Source: Motacilla alba alba
Taxonomy: Eukaryota; Chordata; Aves; Passeriformes; Motacillidae
Direction: 5' to 3'
Assembly (NCBI RefSeq): GCF_015832195.1
Contig: NC_052019.1
Span: 49,727,016 to 49,791,015 of the forward strand
Length of the DNA stretch: 64,000 nucleotides
Made by a program: the position numbers and the translations under genes
Notes under the pieces: generated by a model
What the model was told of the DNA's origin: nothing
The model's input: the letters and a program-made list of their open reading frames with translations, nothing else
Databases searched by the model: none
In this document: positions 35,766 to 48,347 of the stretch, piece by piece
How positions within the stretch are numbered: position 1 is the stretch's first letter
Layout of the letters: the number at the start of each line of letters is the position of its first letter

Positions 35766-37054
35766 TAATTACCTGTCGTTAATTACCCATCTTGTTACAA
35801 TGCACCTTCCTTTTCTTTTGTTTGCTATCAAATCTGTGTGATACTTTTCATTATCTAACAGGAACTTAATGAACTTCATTGAATTAATGGGTGGAATCCT
35901 AAGCTACTGTTAATTTGGATCATTCAGCTGAAGTGAAAAATCTACTTTGCTTATCTGCATCTGATCTAAACCATTTTAAGACACTATTTTCTTTAAAAGA
36001 AAACACATATCACTGACTAGACTTATGAATGACCTCTTCACGTAAGGATACTTTTAAGAAAGCAAGGCACTGTTCTTATTCCTTGTAATTATTGTTTTTT
36101 TAAGTGTGGAATCTCAAGAATGGTGAAATTTTGCTATGACAGATGCATACATCAAAAGCATGATTGCTTAATGCACACTGCCACGGAGGGACTCTTCCTG
36201 TTACAGCAGATTACGGTGGTGTGAGTATAATGAGGGGATGACTGATGTAGAAGAGGAATGGACATATCTTGGCCAGTAAGCTTTGGTTCTTTTAAAAATT
36301 TTTCAGCTGGGTTGACTTTTTGGTGAGTAATGGCTTCAGCACCTTGGCTGTCTTCCTAAAACCATTCAGCAGGCATCCCTGGGAAGTGCCCCTTTAATCC
36401 AAGTCTTTTCTTTTCATCTACAAACTGCCTCGGGATAAATCTCAGCTGGTTGTGGTTTGGGGGCCCTGGTAAAAGTGTTCAGTGTAGGGAGGCATTGTGC
36501 AAGACAGATGGCTCTTATTACAGATCTTTGCATTACAAATCGAGGGTAACCAATCACCTGACAGGGGGGCTTACTGTTGCTTTCTCCTTCCACGCAGGTG
36601 TCCTTCATATGAAGGTGGGATTTTGGGCTCTTCCCACAGCCAAAAGCACAGAAAAGTTACAGGAAATGAGCTACCCATTTGAAGTGTCTGTGATACTGTC
36701 TGACTCAGTTTGGTTATGAGCACAGGATAGTAGCTTATCCTGAAGGAGTTTAAAGGAAAATGAAGTGAAGAAAGCCTTTAAGAGAACAAAAACTCCATGT
36801 CTCCATCCATGCTGAGTTTGATCTGTTTTTGACAGTAGCTTAACCATGAAAAGAGATGTTATCTGTACTTTCTAACAAAGAGAAAGGCTTTATCACAATA
36901 TATATTTTTGGGCAGTTTCATTTTATCCCAATTCCACAAGAAGGGCTTTATGTGAAGATATGCTGTTAAGAACACACCATTCCTATGGATGGCAGTACTT
37001 AGCAAACAATAATCTTTTCTAGAGTCTGTTTTACTCCATTTTATTGCATTTCTT
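35766..37054. other. Unassigned non-coding DNA
   Basis: Frames at 36414-36719 overlap on both strands without a recognisable product. Confidence 0.5.
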
Positions 37055-37091
37055 TTTTATTATTTTTTATTTTTATTTTAATTTTTTTTTT
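37055..37091. repeat. T-rich low-complexity tract
   Basis: TATTTTTTATTTTTATTTTA-type sequence followed by a T run. A second T run of 12 is at 37565-37576. Confidence 0.9.
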
Positions 37092-39699
37092 ACTACTGGA
37101 TATTTGATCAACGTTAAAGAAACAAGATTCGGGTTTGGAGCCAATGTATCATGGTTCAGCTCATGACTGTGGAACTGCAGCATGAAATGTTGCTGATATC
37201 CTCACAATCAATACATCCCTTGGATAAAACAGCTTTCCAGATTTTAATCTAGTTGGACACAGTCTCAGTGGCTCTCTGTCTCTTCTTGCTGGTGCTGATC
37301 ACAGCACATTTAGCCCCAGCAGATGGAAATATGCTCACCACTTGTGGTTGATGCTTGGTTATAAAACATTATGGAGAAAAGCTAGGAGGCATAATGACAA
37401 AAGACCAAATTGTCTTTTGGTCATGTTTTCCTTTTGCTGCATGAACAAAGCACATGGAATGAATTTTGAAGCAACATGTGGCTGTTGCCAGGTATATCTT
37501 ACAGCTCAGGTGATACACTGCGAGCTGCCGTAATGCAGAGATACACTATATTATATATTCAGTCTTTTTTTTTTTTGTTGGTTGTGAACATTTTTGAATC
37601 TCGTTTGTACGCAAGTTCAAGCCAGGACACCAGCTCTGGCCCGTACACCTTTAAAATATCTCAGAGCTGAATTGAAATGTTACTTACTGGGCCTGTCTGT
37701 GTCTGGTAATCGTGCCTGCATCAAAGGGTATCAAGTTCTCTCCTTTACACTATTAATTTTAAACCCTAGGCAATATATGCAACAGTGTAAGCTTTAGAAA
37801 GTCATTCTCCTGTTTTGCCAGTCCCCTAATTACTTCAACCTGCACTAAAATGTCAGCCTGCCTAATTATGTGGTTACTCCTCTCCTGGGTCCAATGTAGC
37901 CTGCAGGTGTGCACAGTAACATGGATAGCAGGTCTGACTGACCTAGTACCTTCTAGTTATTACACTGGCCTTTTGCAAAGCTGACCAAACCTCTCGTGTC
38001 TTCAAGACACTGCTATTAATTTGAGCTTCATAAGACAGGGCTAGATCTGAAACTTTAGCAGAGTACAGGGAATTGTGAGAGTAAGGCTGGAGAATCTTAT
38101 CTAGACCTAGAATGAGTCCAATTAACTAGGTAAATCTTAAGCTTTTGGGCTTTTTCAAAATATCTTGGCAATCTGACTCCAAATTATCTGTTTTAATTAA
38201 CTCTGTGGATCCAGTGTATGAAAGAGAATGTACTGCTTTGTCTCTCCTGTAAGGAGTTTTGTCACATAATTGGCTATTATTCTCCTGTTCTTTTAGAATT
38301 TTCTGTAAGAAACAAACAACAAAAAGTGCTCCTAAAACAACAGCTCTATAAAGTCCCTATTTACTGCCTCTCAGTGAGAGAGAAGCTGTATTTAAACCAG
38401 CTAAAACTGCTAAAATCGCATCAGGCTCTAACAGGAGCCTAAGCCTGTTCAGATTAGGTTTGAGATGCAGCCTTCTCTACAGAATCAAATGAATAGGGAA
38501 GTGATGTTTCCAAATATCTCTCCAGTTTTATATTTGGCCAGTGAATTCCTTGGCGGCCCTATTCTGTATGGGAAGAGGTGTGCTGTGTAGGTCCAGTACC
38601 TGATACCTCCTATACTAACAAAAATCAGTTTGCATGCTGAAGAGCCTGTGGGGAGGGAACACAACTTGAGCCCATTGAATTGTTTGAGGATTCAAAAGTT
38701 AAACTTGAAAGGATGGGAAAAATATCCATGCAATTCCTAATTTTGACCAGAAGAGGAAGTACCATCATGTGAAATACCATTCCTACAACCGTTTTCAGCT
38801 GACTGAGAGTACAAATACCGATTAACATGAAATTCTACATCCCCAAAATTTAGTGAAGCTTTGTGTAGAAAGCCTTTCTAGGCTCCAAAGCAGGGATAAT
38901 TTGTTATGCAAATTATTACATAGACACAAACTGAAAAAGAAAAGTCCACAAACTAATAGTTGAAGGAGATGATGAAAGCTAATAATTTAGTGTCCTTTGC
39001 AAAATCTTTTGTTGTGGGAGCCTGATCAGTTCAAGTAAGTATGCTTAACATTTAATACTTCAATTTAAAGAATCAGGGAAGTGGGTGTCCAGTACTCAGA
39101 GAATGTCTGTATGATTTTTTGATCCCTATAGAGACTTCTGAAATTCTCAGTCCCAATCAGATAACTGATCTCTAACACATTACTTTTCCAGGCTGCGTCC
39201 AAAATATTTTGTTTGTCTAAAAAATGTTACAATCCCTAGATTTTTAAACATAACATCATGAAACTCAGATTTTTTTTAATGGAAAAAAAATGATAATTTA
39301 AAGCAATTTTATTATCAAGTCAACATTTGATCAAAGAGAAATTTTAGCGGTTTTTCTTGCATATATGATTGCAGTCTTCCATTAAACTTTCTGATCAGCC
39401 CTACTTATTTTGGAAAGGAAAAGAATGTGGGAAAACTATGAACATAAAATCAGAGGCTTTCTGGATATTAGTATTCCATGTCTTGCTCTGATAGTGCATC
39501 ACGCAGCAGCATAATACTAGAAATTGTATAATTTTGGGGTAATGTTTTGGGCAACTCTGGCAGAGATGTTTTATAAGAGGTGAATCCCATATGACAAGGG
39601 TAACCATTTCACTTTAAGCATTTTTGGTGCATTTGGAATGAATAGCTACTTACTTAGGGAAAGGAACAATACATTATTTATTCTCTAACATGATACCAC
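37092..39699. other. Unassigned non-coding DNA
   Basis: No gene or repeat family recognised. Confidence 0.5.
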
Positions 39700-40350
39700 T
39701 GCTTGTGCAATGAAAACCTCCAACCAAACTGACAAGGGGAGCTTGAACTGTGGGCTGGGCATAGGCTAAGAGCATCATATTCATTGCAAATTTAGATGGT
39801 AAGATAACACCTTCCCAATGAGAAAAGCTGCTGGAAAACCCTGGCCTTTATTAATGGGCCTCATGAGTCAATCTGCAGCAATGATGTATCATCCTCATTT
39901 AAGGAAATGATGTGCTGTGAAAATGCATAATTTTAAAGAGCAAAAGAGGGATTGAAACAAGTATACACCATAAGGAAGCTCAAATCTCTCATGATGTATG
40001 CTGATTTTCGGGTGGTCCCTATTTGCACGGCTGTTTAAGCAAGCACTCTAAATGGAAATGCACTTGACATTTTTGTGACTAGCTGTAATCAAACAGCATT
40101 AGAATTCAGCTGATCTCACAGAAGACGATTAAACAAATTTCTTGTTTGTTCCCGGTTCTTTCTAATGGGAAAATGGAGGGAAAAGACAAGCTGATGAAAA
40201 TGATCCCAGATGGAAAATGGTGTCTTAAAAGGAGCTTGGAGAGGAATGACAACTTCCTGCCCCTTTTCCTAAAGCAAGAATCCCATCATTCTATTATGCC
40301 CATAACCACGGGAGTCGGCATTCCCTTATGATTGTCAGGCACACTCACAG
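39700..40350. other. Unassigned DNA, possible conserved non-coding segment
   Basis: A repeat-free stretch without homopolymers. It has words such as CATAATTTTAAAG, GCTGTAATCAAACAGC and GATTAAACAAATT, of the kind found in vertebrate enhancers. This is suspicion only; no comparison was possible. Confidence 0.2.
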
Positions 40351-40899
40351 AATGAACATTCAGTGAAAAGCCTCAGGATTTAGCCTTACACTGGTGGTAG
40401 AAGGCGAAAATGTAACCCCTCTGCTTTTCAGAGCAGTTTTGTGTACACTTTTCACACAGTGAGAATAAACTCTGCTACCTGATAGCACAGCTGCTTGCTC
40501 TCTCAGACCAGAATATTTGAAGCAGCGTGTCTTTCAGCATCTGTGAAACTTGTTACTGCAGCATATGAATAAATTTTATATCATGTTCAGCATCCAGTAT
40601 AAAACACCGACTGATCTTCATAACCCCTCTAGACTTTCTAAAGGTTTAAAATCCTGGTCTTGGGCTACAACAGTGTTTGGGTGTCTTGTACAGTATTTTG
40701 GGAGATCAGTTTACTTTTCTGGGCATTCATTTACTTCAGTGAGTGCTTTTTTTCCTGTGGTTAATACCACTGGGATACCAGAGGATGAATGTCATCCTTG
40801 TTACGCTGGGAAAGCTGTTTGACAGAAGGAGGTTTTGCAGGGTTTTCTGAAGGCAGAGTTGATGTGCAGAGAGTCTCCTCTGGGACTGTGGCTGTAGCC

Positions 40900-41050
40900 T
40901 TCCTGCAGCTGGCAACACTTGGCTCCCCGCTCCGCCGCCACTGCAGCACAGCCACGTGCCTCGTCCCAGAGGGTGGCAGCTGTACTGGCAGCTCACAGGG
41001 CAAAATTCGGTGCACATCTCACGGAGACAGGCCTGGTCAATGTCATGATG
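40900..41050. promoter_or_regulatory. Small CpG-rich, GC-rich patch
   Basis: Seven CpG dinucleotides occur between about 40929 and 41026 (CCCGCTCCGCCGCC, CACGTGCCTCG, TTCGG, CACGG), in a window that is otherwise CpG-poor. Several frames are open here on both strands simply because stops are rare in GC-rich DNA. It is too short for a classical CpG island. It could be a small promoter or enhancer, or a repeat remnant. Confidence 0.3.
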
Positions 41051-42164
41051 TATAGGATCAAAATTTATTTACAAAAGGGTTCATGCTGGGAACTGCATTT
41101 TTGTGTGTGTTTGGGGAGTTGGAGCAGGACTTTGACATGTGCACAGACATCAAACTCCAAAGAAGCTGTCCACGGGCAATGGAAAATGTTAGTGGTAGTG
41201 AGGCAGCAGTGCTGCTCATGTGGGCCCCTGGCAGCATCTCCATTGCTCTGTTTCAGCTAGAAATGCCTGAAAAATCACTTTTCTCTGGCTGAACACCTAA
41301 CCTGGTTAATCACAAAGACCATTCAAGAGTGAGAAATGAGTCTTTCACCTGCTGTCCCCAGAGCAGGGCTCTTATAGACTTCTAGGAGATGTTTGAGGTG
41401 AGTAAATAAATCCCTGCTCCTGCCAAACACTCCCACAGAAAGACAAGGGCTCTGTGACCAGGTAGATGGGTAGTTGGCACAGCTGATTTCAGTGCTTGCA
41501 GTGAGGGGAAAAGTGTTTTGGGACGATAGCAGTGCTCTGAGCTATAGCCAAGAAACTGCTTCTCACAAAAATGGCAAAGAAACTTGTTAGCTGGTCAGAG
41601 ATCTGCTAAGATTGGGGTTTGTGAAGTTTAATTCTAGTCAGTGCTAGACAAAACCAGTTTCCTCTCACAAACCAGACACCTGGAGAGACAGGGTCTCTGC
41701 CCCTCAAGCACAGAGTCATCCTTCTGTCTTGGCTGGGGGAATGTGCCTGGGGAGGTGAAGGATTATAGGGTTGGAACTGGAAGCTGAAGGTGAGGAGCAG
41801 CATGTTCTGAAGAACACTTGTATAACTATCCTAAATTCTTTTTTAAAATGTTATTTCTGCCTACTACCCTATTACCAGCACTGGTTACTTAATCAAATCC
41901 TGCTGCTCAGTTGCCACCTCCAGTTGGTGGCTGACTTGGTTGAGACTAGTTTGGTTTCTAACAGTTTTCTCCAGTTCACAGAAAAATATGGTGTACTTTT
42001 ATTTCCTTTCTTCCCCCAGCATTGCATTTTCTTGTTGCTGTTTTTCAAAGATAAATGAATATCTTATGGTAAATTATGAAAAGTCTATTATTCACCTCAG
42101 CTCCCAGAACAGCTCCAGGAATGTCACTCTGTTCTCTCAGGATAGATATTATGTAGCAGTAATC
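41051..42164. other. Unassigned non-coding DNA
   Basis: No gene or repeat recognised. Confidence 0.5.
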
Positions 42165-42550
42165 ATTTGTATTTATATTTATATAGCACATTTCATCCCA
42201 GAAACTCTGAGCACTCAGCAAGCTTTCACTAATTTTATATGTATTCATTGCAGCTCTAGAATTTATTTGGGAAGATCCTAGTCAAAAGTTAACCGCTGAA
42301 ATTAACTAAGAGTCACATGATCACCAGAGTCAGATCAGATTACAGTTTTGGGGGCCCTGATATCCAAATGTGTATATCTCCCATGTAAAGACAGCTCTGA
42401 ATATCTCATCACAATTCATGTTGCTGTTGGGGAAACTGAATTCTAAATGTTCATGCAGCAAATCTCAACTTACACAGTGTCTTTAGAGGTACCAGAACCA
42501 GAATTTTTCATCTTTACTCTTCAGACAGTGGCTCCAGCTGCTTAACTCCT
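42165..42550 (+). repeat. Possible ancient amniote SINE/LINE remnant
   Basis: GTATTTATATTTATATAGC followed by ACATTTCATCCCAGAAACTC and later GTTGGGGAAACTGAATTC recalls an old amniote repeat. In that repeat a TTTATATAGCGCCTTTCA start is followed by a GGGGAAACTGAGGCA middle. The match is heavily diverged and partial. It could be coincidence. Confidence 0.35.
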
Positions 42551-43651
42551 TTGTGCTTTATTTGGGTAAGGTATTTAGAAAAACATGCATTTACTTAATC
42601 TGATCTCTGTATGTTGTCCATGTTTGGAGGATCAGATCCTAGTGTCCTTCTCCACTATTCTTCTGATGGGACTGCACAGGACTTCTCAAATTTGTTTGGA
42701 CTGAATGAATGTCTGTGATGGCAGACGGTGGTTCTTTGTGGCTATTAGTAAAAAAACTTACCTTCCCAGAAAATTAGAAGTTCATCGGGCAATGACATGG
42801 CTGGGCAAGTTTGTGTTATATCCTCAGAGGTAAACAATCCTTCCATGAAAGCTGTTAGGGTCCAGACTGTGTGGGCTCTGTATTGATTAAAACAGATCTG
42901 ATGGGGAAGCTTGCAGTATATGCAATACAGATTTTGACTTCTCTGACTTCATTTTGTAAAGGAACCAACTGCTAAATGAAGTTGACATGAAAGAAAATGA
43001 GTGTGTCTTATATCAAAAGTTTTAGCATAGGCAGAGATAATTTCCATATTTTCAGATCCTCAATAATAATCTTTTTATTGAGTATGATTGGTTTGAAGTT
43101 GATGTATATTTGAAAAAATGCATTAAAGATAATATTTGAAAAAAGTACGCATTATGTCAGTTTTGACTGATCCATATTTCTCTGGTCAATTTAGTCTTAT
43201 TACCACCCTGAGAAGAGGTTAGAAAGTTTCTTCTTATTTTATCTTCTATGTTTTTTATACTTGCTGTGTTTAATTATATTATCTGTCCCTACCTGTTCTG
43301 CACTTCTCTCGTTTTCATTACAAAACTATTGTTTCTAATTTTTTTAAAACGAAAAACTATTTTCCTCTTGAAAAAGTGCCACTTGATATAACATCCATCA
43401 TAGAACAGAACAACTTCCTCAGTAACAGCCCCTTTTTTGGTTATGATAGAGGTGGGTAACTAGGTTGTACACTGTAATGTGCAAAGTCTCTTTTCTACAT
43501 TTCAGTATCTCCTCTTTGCAATCTCCGTGAGGAAAGCAGTAGTGAACGTATCTTCTTCACTGATGAAGTTGATAGTTGAAGTTGTTAGTTCAATCTGTGA
43601 CCTGTCCTGATTTACTCTTTTCCTTTTCTTTTCTTCTGTGATTTTATGCAG
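42551..43651. other. Unassigned non-coding DNA; pyrimidine tract at its end
   Basis: The last 40 bases (43612-43651) form a strong pyrimidine tract ending TTTTATGCAG, a good splice acceptor for the candidate exon that follows. Confidence 0.45.
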
Positions 43652-43831
43652 AAGAATACATGAAGTCTTACCAACAAACCTATTGTTTCAAGATAGATGG
43701 TTGTTCCTCAAAGTGGTGCAGTTACTACAGCACCATGTACTTCCTTTGCTTTCGAGGTTCAGTGTATGCATTAGTATTGGAAGACCTGAGTTGCTTTGTC
43801 AAAGAGTCACAGAGGCTAGAGATTTTGAGAG
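43652..43831 (+). CDS. Candidate 180-base exon, cysteine-rich, unrecognised
   Basis: A strong acceptor (pyrimidine tract, then TTTTATGCAG) precedes position 43652. A good donor, GAGAG|GTAAATG, follows 43831. The 180 bases between are fully open in one frame: two leading bases, 59 codons and one trailing base. That makes a symmetric phase 1 exon, the usual form for exchangeable extracellular modules. The peptide includes EYMKSYQQTYC, IDGCSSKWCSYYSTM and FLCFRGS, with five cysteines in about 45 residues. I recognise no family. The frame stays open past the donor to 43896. An open stretch of this size between decent splice sites can occur by chance in 64 kb. It may also be a non-coding RNA exon. 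Confidence 0.25.
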
Positions 43832-46800
43832 GTAAATGTTACCATGCCTTGCAGAAAGCTGAGTTTGTATTGCTTAGTGTGCCATGGAAGACTTGAGTTC
43901 CCTTGATGAGAGAGGGCTAAGCTCCCTTTGACAGGAGGCAGTGGGGTGGTAACATCCATTTGGGAAGTTACCACAAAGAAACTGAGGCAAAGCAAATTCT
44001 TTCCATGTAGGGCTATTTTGCATATCAAAGCTTTCTGAAACAGTGTAAAAAGGCAAAGAACACTCACAGGCAATTATGACAGCTGTTAGAATGGCCTCCC
44101 CTATGAAACATCTTTAGAACTGAAAATAGATTAAAATTTTTCTTCCAAAATTCATTGTTAATTCTTTTCCAAAGTGATTGACTACTTTTCCTAATTAAAA
44201 CCCTGTTCTTCTATGTAGATGCGCAAAGTATTTCCTCTCTTGTGGGCTGGAAATTTCAAGGAAGTATGGCTTTATTTAAGTGTGGGACAAAACCCCAGTT
44301 TGCATGCTTCAGTGCAGAATGCATTTTCACGGCATTTGCATCCTAAATTAATCTGCATATTTGAAAACACATTTGACAAAGTTCTCCATAACTCCTTTGT
44401 GTTGTTTTTTCACTGAGTCTCAACTGAGACTAGACACAACAGCAGTAAAATCTTTTGGGGTGAGCATTTTTTGGCCTCTTTACTCAAAGCACACTGCAGC
44501 ACTCTCCCTTTTGGTAGCCCTGGTAATTTTGTCTCCAGTGCTTTACTGAAGATGTAACTGCAAATTTTTTTTCAGCAGGATTTCTTGAACTTGAATGACA
44601 CCTATCAGAGTTTTGAGAAATTTAATGATGATAAAAGTAAAAGAAAAATATGCTGCCCTTGAGGTTCCTTTGAGGAGAGAAGGATGTACTTGGCTGCCTA
44701 CTGGGGATACCTGAGGGGGGAAGAAGAAGCAAGTAAAATGGTTTTCAAAATCTGTGTGCTAGACCTGTACACATATAGAAGCCTGAAGGGATTGGTAATC
44801 CTCTTGGATGAGTAGTTGTGCTACATTATGCCTTTCATTTAGTGCACTGTGAAAAACACGACCTGATAATTTTCAGGTGGGAACTCCTTGACAATGTAAA
44901 GCCGTTGTGCAGGATAAGGTACACAAAACCAGAGGGTGCTGGAAAACTCATCAATCTGTCCAGTTGTTTAGATTGCTGATGCTCTAAAACAGCCAATGGC
45001 ATTAGCCCAGTTGCCACAAGCTGGAAAAATGGCTATGAAACCTTGGTCCTTGAGATTTCCTCTTGACACCTGGCATAATTATGTAGTGACTGAAAGCTGA
45101 TGTTATTCAATTGTTTAGACACAAGGAATGGTGAAACACTGTACTGAAGATTTGTTTCTCTAGTGGCTGAGGATTTTGGTGAGGATGATAGGAAAATATG
45201 TCCTGCTGTTGATTCTGTGGAGCCTACTAGGAAAGGGTGGGTGTAGAACATCCAGGTGTCCTTTCTGAACCTATTCTGTATGCTATAGTTCTTTCCAAGA
45301 AAAAGGGGCTTGCCAAGGGGTCAAGATGAATGCAATTACCTTCCCTGTGTGAGGAGCAGCAAATGTTACAACGGTCATAATCCTCCTGTGAAGCAGTTTT
45401 TGCGGTGTCATCACACTCCATTGAGGGAACCCAAAAAGGGGCTGTATTCAGAAGTGTTGAACTTGCAAAAAAGTTTCCCAGATTGTTAGTGTTTGCCAAC
45501 AAATCTGTCTTGTTTTTGTAATTTAGTAACAGCTGCTGTCTTCATTATCACTTCCCTTATTGCAGGCCTTTATCTGAGAGATACTGCATAACAATTTGCT
45601 CTACAGCTCTGAAAAATATCTGTGTAAAGCAGAGCTCTGGATGGTAGTAGTTCATGTCAATTTTAAAACAGAAATAGAACTTTTAATTAAAGCAGACTTA
45701 CGAAGATTGCGGTACATACTAAATATCTACTGAAGGCATATTTTCTATTCAGGATAAATCACTGTTCTGTTGCCAGTGTTTGAAATATCCTGATAGAGGG
45801 TGCTGGTGCTTTATTTTAACATCCAAAAATGGGTCAGCTTTGCTTGCCTTTGTTTTTAAATCTCACCGTGTTTTTTCTGTTGATAATAAACCCTTAGGAA
45901 AAGGTTGGATTTTGCCCTTGTTTTGTAATGAAGTGTGTCAGGATCAAGTAGTGTGCCAATGTCTTAAAAACTAAGGATCTATTCTGGAGAGTTTGGCTAG
46001 TTTGTATTTGCTGAGCATAGCCAAATGCTGAAGTTAGTAGGCAGGTAATAATCATTCCTCATTCCAGTACTCTCTTGCCTGTTTCCCCTCCATATTTTCC
46101 TGTGGTAACATAACACCAGAGGCTGTACGTCCCTTTACTACAAGAAAAGAAAGAATTTGGTCAGAGACCTGCAGGTGGCTCCTGTGACCAGTAACTCCAG
46201 CAAGATATGAAGCACCATAAAGACTTTCTTGGACATGGTTTAAGACTGTGGATTGAACTCCCACAAGGACCAGTACAAACGAAAGCAACTTCTGTGCTGA
46301 GAAAAAAAGTGCGTGTTTTAACTTGTTTTTCCTAACACAACATACACAAGTCTGTGTATATGTCTAATTAAAAAAAAAAGAAAAGAAAGGGCAAACCCCC
46401 CCAAAACTATGCTGCACACACTGCTGCACCTGAGGACTGTATGACCTCATGGATGAGGGCATGACCGCAGGACAGATGTAAGTCATGTCACTTCACAAAC
46501 TACTGGAAAGCACTCAGTTGCTCCAGTGAGGATGTGGACTTTGGATGTTAATGGAAGAGAATGGAATACAAAATTGAAAGCCAGTCCCATCATTCCTGGG
46601 CTTAAAATATACACAAGCCATGAAAATACACTCCCGAGGAAATGCACAAACCATCTACCAACAGCATGACAAAACAGCTTTTTCCACTCTCTTCCTAGGA
46701 CTGAACATTTGCTTGTCACTGTCCCTGCTGCAATGAGTTTTGGCATAGATGTATCCACTGGGAAGTGTGATTATGAGGGTAACATGTCTCCTATCAGCTT

Positions 46801-48063
46801 GTGTAATCTTGTTGATGTGCCCCACCAGAATGCATGTGAAGCTAGTTCATTTTCACACCTGAATCCCCTAAGGTCATAACAGCCTGCATTTAGACTGCAA
46901 TGTGAGGAAGGGTATTAAGATTTGGGATTTGTAAGTGCAGGAATGCAAAGGCCTCTGCTGCTAGAGAGCATTTTTCATTAGTTGTCAGTAGCATTGGCTT
47001 GTGTCTTTGTTGTAAGATACTGAGGATGAAGAGACCAATTGAATATAGAAGCAGTTGTGATGCCCTGTGGCACAGGTGATCAGCATTATTATGAAATTAC
47101 TGTGTAACATTATCTTGCAGCTGGTCATAAGTGAATAAAAACGTAAAACTAAAAGTATTTTTCTCCAAGTGAAACCTTTGAAAAATGTAGTTTCCAGCTG
47201 ATCCAAAATTGCTTGTTTGTTCCTGGATCGGTGACGGATTCCTGTTCATCTTAGCAGGGAACTACAGAACATTTTGCTCCTTAGGCTACAATCAGAAGAT
47301 CAGTTTCTTCTGCCATATCTGTAATGTCAAAGATCTGGAATGGTACTTTGGCTTATCAGTGGTGGTTAGGCAGTTCTAAAAAGAACTCAATTTCCTCTGC
47401 CAAATGAAGTGGGTAATAACGGGTTTGGATGCAAAGGCTAGTTCTGGGATAATTCATAATTTATATGAGCTGTTACAAAAACACCTGAACTGCAGAATCT
47501 AAGTGCAAGCTCCTTGCATTGATAGGGCATTTCCTCATGTTTGATACTTTTGGAGAAACGTTTTTATATGTGTATGCCATTGTTAATTGTTTGGATTTAC
47601 TTGTACTTCTGTTATTTCAGCTAAGACGTCTCTTGTGCAGTTTTAGCATCTAAGCTGTTTAATGCAAGATTCTGACTGTATTTTAATAGGTGCTTTTAAA
47701 AGCAAGAGATTATGCTGGTCTCTACCTGCTCCAAAATACCCTTTCTTGTAAATGAACATCTTTGCAGCTACTGATTAATGACAGCTACAGCCTCAACTAA
47801 ATAAAAGTAATCCTGAAATTAGAAAGATAAATCCTAGCTTTAGAGAGTCTTAACGAGTGCAGCAAGATATAGAAACCATGGCCACAACCTTTACAGAGGA
47901 AATCACTAATAGTATTCTTTTCTATATCTAAATAATGTGTGGAACTTCAGGAAATGTATAACATGTAGCTCTGTAAAATTCAGATGTGCTTCCCAAAACT
48001 GAATAAATCATTTGAGTAAGAATGGTTTTTAGATCATCAAAAGTGCAGAGATTTCTGTATGTT
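43832..48063. other. Unassigned non-coding DNA
   Basis: Contains purine-rich AAAAGAAAAGAAAGGG next to a C run near 46370-46402. No gene was recognised. Confidence 0.5.
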
Positions 48064-48110
48064 TTATATATATGTATACATATATACACACACACACATA
48101 CACTTATATG
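48064..48110. repeat. TA/CA microsatellite
   Basis: (TA)n passing into (CA)n: TATATATATGTATACATATA, then CACACACACACATACAC. Confidence 0.92.
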
Positions 48111-48312
48111 CATTTTATCAGCAACACTTTCTGTTTTGGGAAATGGAAATGTTTTGTGGACTTGGAAGCATTGTCACCTCTTCAAACGCTTAGTGTTCCA
48201 AAAAGGTCATTTCAATAATTGCAAATGGTGACTAGTGGCTATTATTGTCTTAATCCTTTTAGAAATGCCTAGGATGTGCTTTTGTGTGTGGTATTTGCAA
48301 TTCATCTGATCT

Positions 48313-48347
48313 GATTGTAGTGTATAACAGATTGTAGTGTATAAGCA
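48313..48347. repeat. 17-bp near-exact tandem duplication
   Basis: GATTGTAGTGTATAACA (48313-48329) is followed at once by GATTGTAGTGTATAAGCA (48330-48347). The two differ only at the end. Confidence 0.9.
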
